Shown here in pieces: positions 39,145 through 47,765 of a stretch of 64,000 nt of DNA. The translations under genes were made by a program, and so were the position numbers. The DNA comes from Thalassospira lucentensis. GTDB taxonomy: Bacteria > Pseudomonadota > Alphaproteobacteria > Rhodospirillales > Thalassospiraceae. Below the pieces are notes generated by a model that had not been told where the DNA came from, made no database searches, and saw nothing but the letters and a program-made list of their open reading frames with translations. The first letter of the stretch is position 1. The number at the start of each line of letters is the position of its first letter. The stretch is taken from NCBI RefSeq assembly GCF_011806425.1, contig NZ_JAATOV010000005.1, positions 124,001-188,000 of the forward strand, in the 5' to 3' direction.

Positions 39145-39483
39145 ATGGGTTTATTAGATCGCAGCCGCTTCGATGAAATGTCTTCAGCCCTTGGTAAGGA
39201 CCAGTTCGCAATGCTCATTGAGTTGCTTCCCGCGTCCTATCAGGAAGAGCGCGCCAAAATTCTTAAGGCGATTGAAGATAAGGACCATGAAACGTTCCAC
39301 CGTGCAGCCCACACAATAAAAGGCATGGCCGGAAATATGGCGGCTGAGGACCTTGCCGAGTATGCGCGTTCGCTTGAAACATACGATGGTGCCTTTGACG
39401 AAGAGGTTCATGCCAGCATCGCCGAACTTGATCGATTGAACGAACAAACTGTCGCGGCCATGCATGCGGCCTTGCGCGGCTGA
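39145..39483 (+). CDS. Stand-alone Hpt phosphotransfer protein
   Basis: A 112-aa four-helix Hpt domain with the phospho-accepting His 56 in FHRAAHTIKGMAGNM. No other domains. Such proteins shuttle phosphate between a hybrid kinase and a response regulator, as LuxU does for LuxO. No kinase is nearby; the sigma-54 regulator at 35251 or the receiver in the protein at 32668 are possible partners. It has its own promoter region and terminator. Confidence 0.9.
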   Translation: MGLLDRSRFDEMSSALGKDQFAMLIELLPASYQEERAKILKAIEDKDHETFHRAAHTIKGMAGNMAAEDLAEYARSLETYDGAFDEEVHASIAELDRLNEQTVAAMHAALRG

Positions 39484-39541
39484 TTGGAATTGCGTCGACG
39501 TAGGTTCATGGGGCAAAGAAAACTGTGCGTTTAGATACGAT

Positions 39542-39576
39542 AAAGGAGGGCAGATAACATCTGCCCTCCTTTTTTG
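39542..39576. terminator. Strong terminator after Hpt gene
   Basis: AAAGGAGGGCAGAT pairs perfectly with ATCTGCCCTCCTTT around AAC, followed by TTTT. It lies between convergent genes and can also serve the minus strand. Confidence 0.92.
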
Positions 39577-39600
39577 TTGCCGGACGTGTTGGCAAAGCGC

Positions 39601-40752
39601 TTAGCGCGTGATCAGGTCCGTTCCGTGTCGGGACACACTTTCATTTCCGGTGTCTGTCACAATCACCGAATGGCCGGGACACATGGCAACACCACTTTCG
39701 CTGTCCATCAGGATCATATGCAGGAAGAAAACCATACCCGGTTCGGCGATGACCGGGTTGTCGTGGTAAAACATTGGCCAGTCCATCCAGTTGGGCGCAA
39801 AGGTTGTCCCCATAGAATAGCCGCAGGCATTGAGGCGGTGGTTCGCCATGCCACCTGCATCGCAAACCTTTGCATAGGCATCAAATACCTTACCAATTGG
39901 TTCCCCCGGACGCAGGGCTTCGCGACAGGCCGCGAGCGCGTCTGTTGCCACCTTATGCATTTCGATATGCCGGGGCAGGGCATCACCAACCGGAATGGTG
40001 CGCATCATCGCCGCATGGTAATGCCGATAGGCACCCGCCCATTCCAGGGTGATTTGATCGGTATTTGCGATGTGTTTGCGTCCCGTGAAATAGCGACATA
40101 GCAGCGCATCACGGCCTGCCCCGATAATGAACTCATTGCCCGGGTAATCACCGCCGCCTGAAAATACAGCGCCTTGCATGGCGGCCAAAATGTCACCTTC
40201 AAATGCGCCAGCATGCACCGTATCAAGGGCCGCGTCCCATGCATCATCGGCAAGGTTTGCGGCCTTTCGGATAAAGGCAAGTTCAGCCGGGCTTTTGACA
40301 ACACGCAATTCCGACACCAGCCGGGATGCATCTTCAAGGCGACAGAACCCATCAAGTGCCGCGTCCAGTTTCTTGCCATTGGCGGCCGTCAGGCCATAGG
40401 CATCATACTCAACACCAAGCTTTTTGCCAGAACAGCCAAATTCAGACAGCATGTCGCGTAGCTGGATCGCGGGATTAACGTCCGGCCCATCGACCCAAAT
40501 GCGGATATCTTCGATGTCAGATGTATGTTGCGCCTGACGAAGATCGGGTGCGCGGGTAATCAGCGCGACCTTTCCATCCGCGCCCAGATACAAGCATTGA
40601 AAGAACACATATCCGAACGTGTCATACCCGGTCAGATAGAACATGCTTTCTTGGCGAAAGATCAGTAGGCCGTCTAGGCCAGATTGTTCAAGTTTCTCAA
40701 TCGTTCGCGCGCGGCGGGTGGCAAGTTCGTGACGTTCAAAATGCAAAGCCAT
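39601..40752 (-). CDS. M24-fold (pita-bread) hydrolase without metal ligands
   Basis: A 383-aa protein with a creatinase N-terminal domain (about 10-135) and an M24 domain (about 145-380). All five usual metal ligands seem replaced: the segment expected to carry two Asp reads ITLEWAGAYRHYHAAMMRT, the His position is in CGYSMGTTF, and the two Glu positions read MVFFLHMILMD and MCPGHSVIV. That pattern is known in metal-independent members such as creatinase and ectoine hydrolase (DoeA/EutD), so an amidohydrolase acting on a small metabolite is likelier than a peptidase. The start at 40752 follows GGGAA; a TSS-distal ATG at 40797 is possible. No ectoine genes adjoin. Confidence 0.82.
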   Translation of the reverse strand: MALHFERHELATRRARTIEKLEQSGLDGLLIFRQESMFYLTGYDTFGYVFFQCLYLGADGKVALITRAPDLRQAQHTSDIEDIRIWVDGPDVNPAIQLRDMLSEFGCSGKKLGVEYDAYGLTAANGKKLDAALDGFCRLEDASRLVSELRVVKSPAELAFIRKAANLADDAWDAALDTVHAGAFEGDILAAMQGAVFSGGGDYPGNEFIIGAGRDALLCRYFTGRKHIANTDQITLEWAGAYRHYHAAMMRTIPVGDALPRHIEMHKVATDALAACREALRPGEPIGKVFDAYAKVCDAGGMANHRLNACGYSMGTTFAPNWMDWPMFYHDNPVIAEPGMVFFLHMILMDSESGVAMCPGHSVIVTDTGNESVSRHGTDLITR

Positions 40753-41043
40753 GGCAAGGTTCCCTGATGATTTGTTTGCGCGAACGCTAGCAGACAATTT
40801 CGGCCTAAAATAGGAAAATGATCATGCCATCGATGGTGGGGCGCTGAATTGGCCTGTTCAAATATTCATCGGAAATTTTATGTTTTTGTTCTGATGCTTA
40901 CGCACAATCGAGCATGAAAATCATACCGCACCAATGGACATTTTCGCGCGTCCCACTAAATGGATTAGACCGGCGCGTTTTCGATTGAGGGGGAAAAGTT
41001 CGTGCCGCCAATACGTGAAGCCATCCACAAAACGGAGGTTACA

Positions 41044-41244
41044 GTGGCGAGTTTGAATAATTTCTCAGTTCATAAGGACATCCAAAATCCGAGCTATTCG
41101 CACCGTCATCGCCAATCATATGAAAATTGGCGTCGCGACGATTTGTATCATTTAGCCCAGCGGTCAGGCATCGAAAACCGAGCCAACATGACCAACGAAG
41201 AGCTGGCCCGTGCACTGACCAATGCGCAAGGCGCATCATCTTAA
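41044..41244 (+). CDS. Small Rho-N/SAP-like domain protein
   Basis: A 66-aa basic protein. The GTG at 41044 has GGAGG 5 nt upstream, much better than the first in-frame ATG at 41002. The C-terminal half, WRRDDLYHLAQRSGIENRAN followed by MTNEELARAL, fits the helix-extended-helix of Rho N-terminal/SAP-like motifs (RxELYxxAxxxxIxxRSxMxKxEL). Such small proteins occur in many alphaproteobacteria with unknown function; nucleic-acid binding is inferred. Confidence 0.7.
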   Translation: MASLNNFSVHKDIQNPSYSHRHRQSYENWRRDDLYHLAQRSGIENRANMTNEELARALTNAQGASS

Positions 41245-41373
41245 ACCGGTGTAACATCTAAAATATGCGTTGGGTTTTATAACGCTTTGATGAAATTGTC
41301 TCGGCGATCTTGTCGCGCACAACGTGCGTGACTTACCCTTTGGGCTGTTTGGGTCTGCTAAGGGGGGATCGCC

Positions 41374-42099
41374 GTGAAACCCGTGTTGGTCGTATCGCAC
41401 CGTGGGGACAACCGTCGTGCACCGGAAAACACAATCGCCAGCGCGCAAAGTGCGATCGCGTTAGGAGCTGACTACATCGAGTTCGATGTACAGCAATCCG
41501 CCGACGGCGTTTTATATGTCATGCATGATGAAACGGTCGACCGGACAACAAACGGTCACGGCCTGATTTCCGAAATGACCAGCGATGAGATTGATCGCCT
41601 TGATGCCGGAAGCTGGTTCTCCGCGGAATTCGAAGGCGAGAGGGTACCCCGCCTGGACGCCTTTCTGCGGCATATCAAAGGGCTCTGTAAAATCTATTGC
41701 GAGATAAAGCAGGCCAATGTGTCTGACGTCGTCGCCCTTTTGCGCGGCTTTGGGGCGCCAGATGACGTCTTTCTGGGATCGTTTTCCGCTGATATTCGCC
41801 AAGAATATCGAACCATTGCGCCAGAGCTTCGTCGCAACATCCAATTACATGTCGCCGGATCGTTGGAAAACGCCATCCATCACGAAAAGGGGCATATATT
41901 TGAGTTTCTCGAAACCAACATAACCCGTGACGCGGTTTTTGAGGCCAAAAAACGGGGTCTTGAAACAATGGTGTTCATCGATACGCCAAATACGGAATTG
42001 TTCGCCGAACTGGTCCGTTGGCAGGTGGACTATGTCAATCTCGACCATGTCGCCCTTTTCCGCGCAGTACAGCAAGAAGTCCTGTTAGAGCGGCAGTAG
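41374..42099 (+). CDS. Glycerophosphodiester phosphodiesterase
   Basis: A 241-aa cytoplasmic GDPD (UgpQ-like) that cleaves glycerophosphodiesters to glycerol-3-phosphate and an alcohol. TIM-barrel motifs: SHRGDNRRAPENT (catalytic His and Arg, Glu), DYIEFDVQQSADGVLYVMHD (Glu, Asp and the second His), then DRTTNGHG. The GTG start follows AAGGGGGG. No glycerol-phosphate transporter is adjacent. The C-terminal half is less typical but keeps CEIKQ. Confidence 0.93.
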   Translation: MKPVLVVSHRGDNRRAPENTIASAQSAIALGADYIEFDVQQSADGVLYVMHDETVDRTTNGHGLISEMTSDEIDRLDAGSWFSAEFEGERVPRLDAFLRHIKGLCKIYCEIKQANVSDVVALLRGFGAPDDVFLGSFSADIRQEYRTIAPELRRNIQLHVAGSLENAIHHEKGHIFEFLETNITRDAVFEAKKRGLETMVFIDTPNTELFAELVRWQVDYVNLDHVALFRAVQQEVLLERQ

Positions 42100-42445
42100 A
42101 CTGTCTTTTGTCGCCGCATTGCGACCTAAAAAGAAGCTCACCCCATAAATGTGTGTGACCGGTTGGGAATTTGGATTCTTCGCAATGATTGTCGTTGGGC
42201 TATTGAAATTCATTGCCATCATCCAAAAATATCTTGGGCAATAAACAAGACGAGATGTGGGCGGTTGGGCGGATTCCCGATGATCGATTGATTGGAAAAT
42301 TTGCCAACAATACTGGGACTTTACCGCTTAAGTCTTGCGCGATTGGCTTTATGAGATGAATATCAATGGGGGTCCAATGTCTTGAAAACAACGATGGTTG
42401 CCCCTGTCGCGCCGATCACACCAAGAAAAATAAAAGGATGCGTGT
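42100..42445. other. Intergenic region, no gene seen
   Basis: About 346 bases between two same-strand genes. A minus-strand frame ending near 42362 looks protein-like for some 40 codons but has no start codon and overlaps the next gene, so I leave it out. Promoter for the GGDEF gene presumably lies here. Confidence 0.6.
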
Positions 42446-43897
42446 TTGTTGCATCGATCGCCAGATAATCAAAACACTGCGCTGAGCGAACTAAGCCTTG
42501 GCAGCACGATTGCTGCGCGGCAGCTTAAATATGCGCTTTGTCTGGCATCTATTCTTGGCCTGCTGATCACGCTGTTTCAGGCCTATCATGATTACAATTG
42601 GCTAAATGACGTTTATACGCATGCCAACCAGCGAACAATCGCCAGCAATGTCCCGGTGGCGACAAAAAGTCTTGTTAATGAGGATCGCGAGCTTGCCGAT
42701 GTGATGGCACGCGGCATGTTGAATCAGCGCTCGATTGCACGTGTTATGCTGACTGATGCGCAGAGCGGGGTTTTCTATGACAAGGAACGCCCATCGGGCC
42801 AATTACCAGCGTCGCTTTGGGGCGATATGCTGTTTGGGGGGCTGCAAACAGTTGTTATCCCCGTTCGTGATCCCGATCTTCGACCGGCAACGACTGTTGG
42901 CGAGATGGTCGTTGAGTTAAACCCGCAAGTTTACGTTTCAAGTTTTATATCCCGCTTCATCTGGTCGTTTATGAGCACCATGGTGTTGGCGATTTTAATG
43001 GCCGTGGCCTTTGCTGCCATGAGCTATTATGTCTTCTCGCGCCCGTTGGTGCAGTTGGGCGGCTATCTGGTGAATGCCGACCCGACGGATTATGAACGTC
43101 CGATGGAAATGCCGCCGCACCATCGTTATGACGATGAAATCCAACTGCTGGGCTCGGTCACGGTCGGATTGTTTGGCATGATCCGCGGACAGATTGGTCA
43201 GCTGCGCCGTGCACGCGATGAATTGCAGGATGCAAACGTTAACCTTGAAGCCCGGGTTAAGCAGCGCACAGAAGAATTAAACGAAGCGATGCAAAAGCTT
43301 GAAGTTCTGGCATCCACCGATCCTTTGACCGGGCTTCCAAACCGGCGGGCATATCTTGGGCGCATGGAAGAAGCCATTTCTGTCTGGCGACGCCGCGATA
43401 CGCCAATGTCTGTCATTCTTCTTGATATCGACCGGTTCAAGAGTTTTAACGACATACATGGTCACCAAGCCGGTGATGCGGTCCTTGTTGATTTGGCGAA
43501 AACAATGCGTTCGACTGTGCGCGATATTGATTTGCCGGCCCGTATGGGCGGCGAAGAGTTCGCGGTACTTTTGCCCGGTGAAGAACTTGAAGGGGCGATG
43601 AAACTTGCCGAACGCCTGCGAGCCGAATTTGAAAAATCACCGGTAAACTTCGGCGGCAATCACTTGTCTTACACATCAAGTTTTGGTGTCGCAGGTCTTC
43701 CCTCTGCACAAGGTCGGGCGGGCTTGGATGCGAAAGTTTCGCGTACTTTTGATGCTTTGACGTCTCATGAAAACAGCGATATTGCCGCCCTCATTTATTC
43801 GATGGCCGATAGTGCGCTGTATAAAGCAAAGGAAGCAGGGCGCAATCGCTGTGCGCTGACCGAATTTGACCTGCTTTTCGATCATATCAACGCGTAA
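42446..43897 (+). CDS. Membrane-bound diguanylate cyclase (GGDEF)
   Basis: A 483-aa protein. TM1 (about 28-47), a periplasmic sensor of some 115 residues, TM2 (about 170-193), a HAMP-like region and coiled coil (about 195-280) and a GGDEF domain (about 285-475). The catalytic GGEEF is intact and is preceded at the normal distance by RDID, matching the RxxD inhibitory site, so an active, product-inhibited diguanylate cyclase is expected. The domain has an insertion of about 25 residues (RAGLDAKVSRTFDALTSHEN) before its last helix. No ATG fits; a TTG at 42446 follows AGGA at 7 nt. Confidence 0.9.
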   Translation: MLHRSPDNQNTALSELSLGSTIAARQLKYALCLASILGLLITLFQAYHDYNWLNDVYTHANQRTIASNVPVATKSLVNEDRELADVMARGMLNQRSIARVMLTDAQSGVFYDKERPSGQLPASLWGDMLFGGLQTVVIPVRDPDLRPATTVGEMVVELNPQVYVSSFISRFIWSFMSTMVLAILMAVAFAAMSYYVFSRPLVQLGGYLVNADPTDYERPMEMPPHHRYDDEIQLLGSVTVGLFGMIRGQIGQLRRARDELQDANVNLEARVKQRTEELNEAMQKLEVLASTDPLTGLPNRRAYLGRMEEAISVWRRRDTPMSVILLDIDRFKSFNDIHGHQAGDAVLVDLAKTMRSTVRDIDLPARMGGEEFAVLLPGEELEGAMKLAERLRAEFEKSPVNFGGNHLSYTSSFGVAGLPSAQGRAGLDAKVSRTFDALTSHENSDIAALIYSMADSALYKAKEAGRNRCALTEFDLLFDHINA

Positions 43898-43987
43898 AAA
43901 CCATCCGTGACAGAGCACTTACATCCGCGAATTTAAGGGATGGCGAACACCATGCTTTGTCGCCGTTTGGTGCGTCAGGTCAGGGCG

Positions 43988-45151
43988 TTATTGACGCCCG
44001 TCGTCATTGCCTTGGCGTGAAATACGAATGTCGCGGTGGATCGATACACTCATTAACAATCCAAAACTGACCAAAATGGTCATCATCACCGTGCCACCAT
44101 AGGACACAAGCGGCAAGGGCACCCCAACGACCGGGATAAGGCCCATGACCATGGCAATGTTGATAAAGACATACAAAAAGAAGGTTGATGTCACACCAAT
44201 CGCAACCATACGGCCGAACTGGTTATGGCACCGAAGCGCAATCACATAGCCATAGGTGATGACCAGCGCATAGAGGAACAGAAGGGCAAGGCCACCGACA
44301 AGACCGAATTCTTCGCCCAGCATGGTGAAGATAAAGTCGGTTTGCTTTTCAGGCAGGAAGTTCAAATGGCTTTGGGAACCAAGCATGAAACCCTTACCAA
44401 ACAACCCGCCAGACCCCAACGCAATCTTGGACTGGGTAATATGATACCCCGCACCCAATGGATCGTTTTCCGGGTTTAAGAACGTCAACACCCGGTTTTT
44501 TTGATAATCACGCAGGAACTGCCAGCCAATCGGGATCGCGGCCAACGCCGTGCCCAGAATAAGGCCGAATTTCCACATCCGCACGCCAGCTAACCAAAAG
44601 ATCACGCCACCCCCAGCAATCAGCAACAAGGCCGTACCCAGATCAGGCTGACGCAAAACAAGGGCCGCAGGTGCCAACACCATCAAAAGCGGCGGGATCA
44701 ACAACGTGATGCGTCCGCTATCTTCAATCGTCAGACCTTGGAAATAGCGCGCAAGTGCCAAGACCAACGAGATTTTCATCAATTCAGATGGCTGCAGTTG
44801 GAAGAAACCGAGATTGATCCAGCGCTGGGCGCCCATGCCGATGTCGCCCTTAATTTCCACCCCGACAAGCAGCACAAGGGCCACAAAATAGGATAGATAG
44901 GCCAGCCTCAGCCAGATACGAATATCGGTGATTGCGATAAGGATCATTAACGCCATGCCAACGCCAAAGCGCATCATCTGACGCTGTGCCCACGGTTCAA
45001 GCGATCCGTTTGCCGCGGAATACAGCATGGCAAACCCGATGCCCGAAAGGGCCGTGATCAGGGCAACCAGTGTCCAGTTCAGCAGTAAAAGACGCCGCCC
45101 GATGGGCACGTAATCGGGATCTTCACCAATGCGATATTTACTAAACGCCAT
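43988..45151 (-). CDS. rodA: Rod-shape SEDS glycosyltransferase RodA
   Basis: A 387-aa polytopic SEDS protein that polymerises peptidoglycan strands for lateral wall growth together with PBP2. About ten TM helices; family signatures GAQRWINLGFFQLQPSELMK, LPEKQTDFIFTMLGEEFG and GVPLPLVSYGGTVM. Last gene of mreBCD-mrdA-rodA, 4 nt after mrdA ends, so co-translated. Confidence 0.97.
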   Translation of the reverse strand: MAFSKYRIGEDPDYVPIGRRLLLLNWTLVALITALSGIGFAMLYSAANGSLEPWAQRQMMRFGVGMALMILIAITDIRIWLRLAYLSYFVALVLLVGVEIKGDIGMGAQRWINLGFFQLQPSELMKISLVLALARYFQGLTIEDSGRITLLIPPLLMVLAPAALVLRQPDLGTALLLIAGGGVIFWLAGVRMWKFGLILGTALAAIPIGWQFLRDYQKNRVLTFLNPENDPLGAGYHITQSKIALGSGGLFGKGFMLGSQSHLNFLPEKQTDFIFTMLGEEFGLVGGLALLFLYALVITYGYVIALRCHNQFGRMVAIGVTSTFFLYVFINIAMVMGLIPVVGVPLPLVSYGGTVMMTILVSFGLLMSVSIHRDIRISRQGNDDGRQ

Positions 45152-45155
45152 GTGA

Positions 45156-47072
45156 TTAACCCTCGCCTTCTTCTGACTGGGGGGGCTTGGAGCGCAGCTC
45201 TGCGCTTGGCTGCGTATTTGCGGCCGATACCCCGGGTCTTGCGGACTGAAGTTCCTGTGCCTTGGTTAAAAGGTCACGCACGATTGGTCCCGCCACGGAT
45301 GACCCGCCGCCGCCATGCTCGACCACGACCGCACAGGCATATCGTGGGTTGTCAACGGGGGCAAAGGCCACGAACAGCGCGTGATCGCGATATTTCCATG
45401 GCAATTCTTCATTTTTCAAAACGCCCGTGGTTTGGCGTTCGCGCATGGTAATGCGGCGGACCTGACTGGTACCACTTTTGCCCGCCAGTTCCATGCCCTT
45501 GATATCAATCCGGGCACGATAGCCTGTTCCACGCCGTTCGTTGCTAACCCCGTTCATGCCGTCACGTACGCGTGCCAAATGGGCACGGTTGATCTGAACG
45601 TCTGGGAATTCCTCGGTCTGACGGGATGTGACGCCGTCGGGGGTAACATGGTCGCGTGTCAGATGCGGTTTAACCGCTTTGCCGGATGCGATGCGGGCCA
45701 CCATGGTGCATAGTTGCAATGGCGTGGCCAAAACATACCCCTGACCAATCGACGCAATCAGTGTTTCGCCACCTTGCCAACGTTTACCAAGTTGAACCTG
45801 TTTCCAGTCTTTGGTCGGGATCAGGCCGCTGCGTTCATTGGGAAGGTCAATACCGGTTTGATCGCCAAGGCCAAGTTTGTTGGCCATCGCGGCAATTCTG
45901 TCGATGCCAATTTTTTGGGAAATGTCATAGTAATAGACGTCGCACGAATGCTTAAGCGAGTCATGCATATCGACCCAACCGTGCCCGCCACGTTTCCAGC
46001 AGTGGAAGCGTGAATTGCCAAGGTCAAGATGACCATTGCAAAAGACCTTTTGGTTCGGCGATATGATCCCGCTTTCAAGACCGGCCAAGGCCACACACAT
46101 TTTAAAAGTCGACCCGGGCGCATAGGTGCCGTTAACCGCCTTGTTCGAAAGCGGGGCGTAGGGGTTGTTCACCAGCGAATTCCACAATCGATGTGAAATG
46201 CCGGTTGTAAATGCGTTCGGGTCATAGGTCGGGTGTGACGACATCGCCAGAACTTCGCCGTTATGGATGTCCATGACGACGGCAGATGCGCTTTGTTGTT
46301 CTGATAGGCGCTGGTTGGCGTAACGCTGCAATTCAAGGTCAAGCGTCATGACAACCGTGCTACCGCTGTCACCTTCTTCACGATCAAGTTCGCGGATCAC
46401 GCGGCCAAGCGCATTGACCTCGACCTGACTTGTCCCGGCTGTGCCGCGCAGGGCGAGGTCATAGACCTTTTCAATGCCACTTTTACCGATGGTAAAGCCA
46501 GGCAACTCCAACAGCGGATCGCCGTTAAGTTCTTTTTCTGACACCGCGGCGACATAGCCCAAAGTATGGGCAAGATGCGGTCCTTCGGGATAATCGCGCG
46601 ACCGTCCGGCATCAATGATCAGCCCGGGAAGATCGGGGGCATTCACGCCAACCCGTGCCACTTCATCCCATGTCAGGTTGTCGCGTACTGTGACGGGCAC
46701 AAAGGAACGGCGTTTTGCAACATCGCGTTCCACCCGTTCAATCGTGTCCGGGCCAAGCTCGATAATCTGGCTGAGGATTTCAAGCGTGCGGCGTACATCC
46801 GGCGATTGTTCGCGGACGATCAGGATATGATAATTCTGCCGATTGACCGCGACTTGTGCGCCAAAACGATCCGTGATCAGGCCACGGGGCGGGGGCAGCA
46901 AGCGGTGCGAAATGCGGTTTTCATCCGCCAGTGTCCGGTAACGATCACTTTCAAGCACCTGCAAATAATACATTCGTGCGGCCAGACCGGTCAGCAAAAC
47001 ACCCTTTCCCGCGCCCAGCATAAGGGCACGGCGGGTAAACATTCTAAATCGGTCTGAATCGCGGTGCCACAT
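45156..47072 (-). CDS. mrdA: Penicillin-binding protein 2
   Basis: A 638-aa class B PBP, the transpeptidase of the elongasome. One N-terminal TM anchor (about 17-37), a pedestal domain (RGLITDRFGAQVAVNRQNY) and a transpeptidase domain with SxxK at Ser 321 (PGSTFKM), SxN-type SCD at 376 and KSGT at 532. The C-terminal tail is Ser/Pro/Glu rich. Between mreD and rodA; the 177-base gap before it has no gene and may hold an internal promoter. Confidence 0.97.
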   Translation of the reverse strand: MWHRDSDRFRMFTRRALMLGAGKGVLLTGLAARMYYLQVLESDRYRTLADENRISHRLLPPPRGLITDRFGAQVAVNRQNYHILIVREQSPDVRRTLEILSQIIELGPDTIERVERDVAKRRSFVPVTVRDNLTWDEVARVGVNAPDLPGLIIDAGRSRDYPEGPHLAHTLGYVAAVSEKELNGDPLLELPGFTIGKSGIEKVYDLALRGTAGTSQVEVNALGRVIRELDREEGDSGSTVVMTLDLELQRYANQRLSEQQSASAVVMDIHNGEVLAMSSHPTYDPNAFTTGISHRLWNSLVNNPYAPLSNKAVNGTYAPGSTFKMCVALAGLESGIISPNQKVFCNGHLDLGNSRFHCWKRGGHGWVDMHDSLKHSCDVYYYDISQKIGIDRIAAMANKLGLGDQTGIDLPNERSGLIPTKDWKQVQLGKRWQGGETLIASIGQGYVLATPLQLCTMVARIASGKAVKPHLTRDHVTPDGVTSRQTEEFPDVQINRAHLARVRDGMNGVSNERRGTGYRARIDIKGMELAGKSGTSQVRRITMRERQTTGVLKNEELPWKYRDHALFVAFAPVDNPRYACAVVVEHGGGGSSVAGPIVRDLLTKAQELQSARPGVSAANTQPSAELRSKPPQSEEGEG

Positions 47073-47249
47073 GGGCGAAGGTTACCTGTCTATACTCGAT
47101 ACTTTGCCGATGTAATCCGGCTGGTGAGGGCCGTTCTATCCGGCTTCGCGGTGTATGGGAACCGTAATGTTACATCATAACGTATTGTGGTTGCCAAAAC
47201 ATCAATTTCGCCGGCGTATTTCTGTTGGTTGTCGCTGTGATGCTGGGCC

Positions 47250-47765
47250 TTATACATAGCGCAGCAAGCTATTTTGGGTGCGTGCCAGCAACCACGCGAC
47301 AATCGGAAACAATAGAGCGGTAAGCATATAGCTAATCAGCGTTGCTTTAATTGGCAACAGCGCCCCAATCAGGGCAGAGCTTAACAGCCATTGCACCAGC
47401 AATGACGGGATCGCAACCAGCGCAAATCCCCACCACATCACGACAAATGATTTATTGTGGAAAAAACGGCCCTGGTTGGCCGATATCGTTTGCACAAGCA
47501 ACAGCACAAGCGAACTGACCCCCAAAGGCAAGCCCAGCAAAAGGTCCTGCAAAACACCAAGCAAAAAGGCGGTTAACCCGGTCAGCAGGTCAGGTCGGTT
47601 CACTGACCAGTAAAAGACCGCCATCAATGCCAAAGAGGGCGAGGCGGCCGACAGCAAAGGCAGGCCGATGGGCAGAAGATTGATCAGAAGAAGGACGAAA
47701 ACACTAAATGCCGGAACAAGACCACGCGCAATAACGTCCAGTCTTTGCCAGACGCTAGGTTTCAC
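47250..47765 (-). CDS. mreD: Rod shape-determining protein MreD
   Basis: A 171-aa inner-membrane protein with five or six TM helices, usual MreD length. Family pattern LPSLALMAVFYWSV-like (here SPSLALMAVFYWSVNRPDLL), then FLLGVLQDLLLGLPLGVSSL. The start overlaps the mreC stop by 4 nt, which supports assignment despite low sequence conservation in the family. Confidence 0.95.
   Translation of the reverse strand: MKPSVWQRLDVIARGLVPAFSVFVLLLINLLPIGLPLLSAASPSLALMAVFYWSVNRPDLLTGLTAFLLGVLQDLLLGLPLGVSSLVLLLVQTISANQGRFFHNKSFVVMWWGFALVAIPSLLVQWLLSSALIGALLPIKATLISYMLTALLFPIVAWLLARTQNSLLRYV

Noticed and set aside
42362-42525. Minus-strand frame with a membrane-protein-like end (HPFIFLGVIGATGATIVVFK)
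   Set aside because: It has no start codon between its two stops and overlaps the start of the GGDEF gene; it could be a decayed remnant but that cannot be supported.
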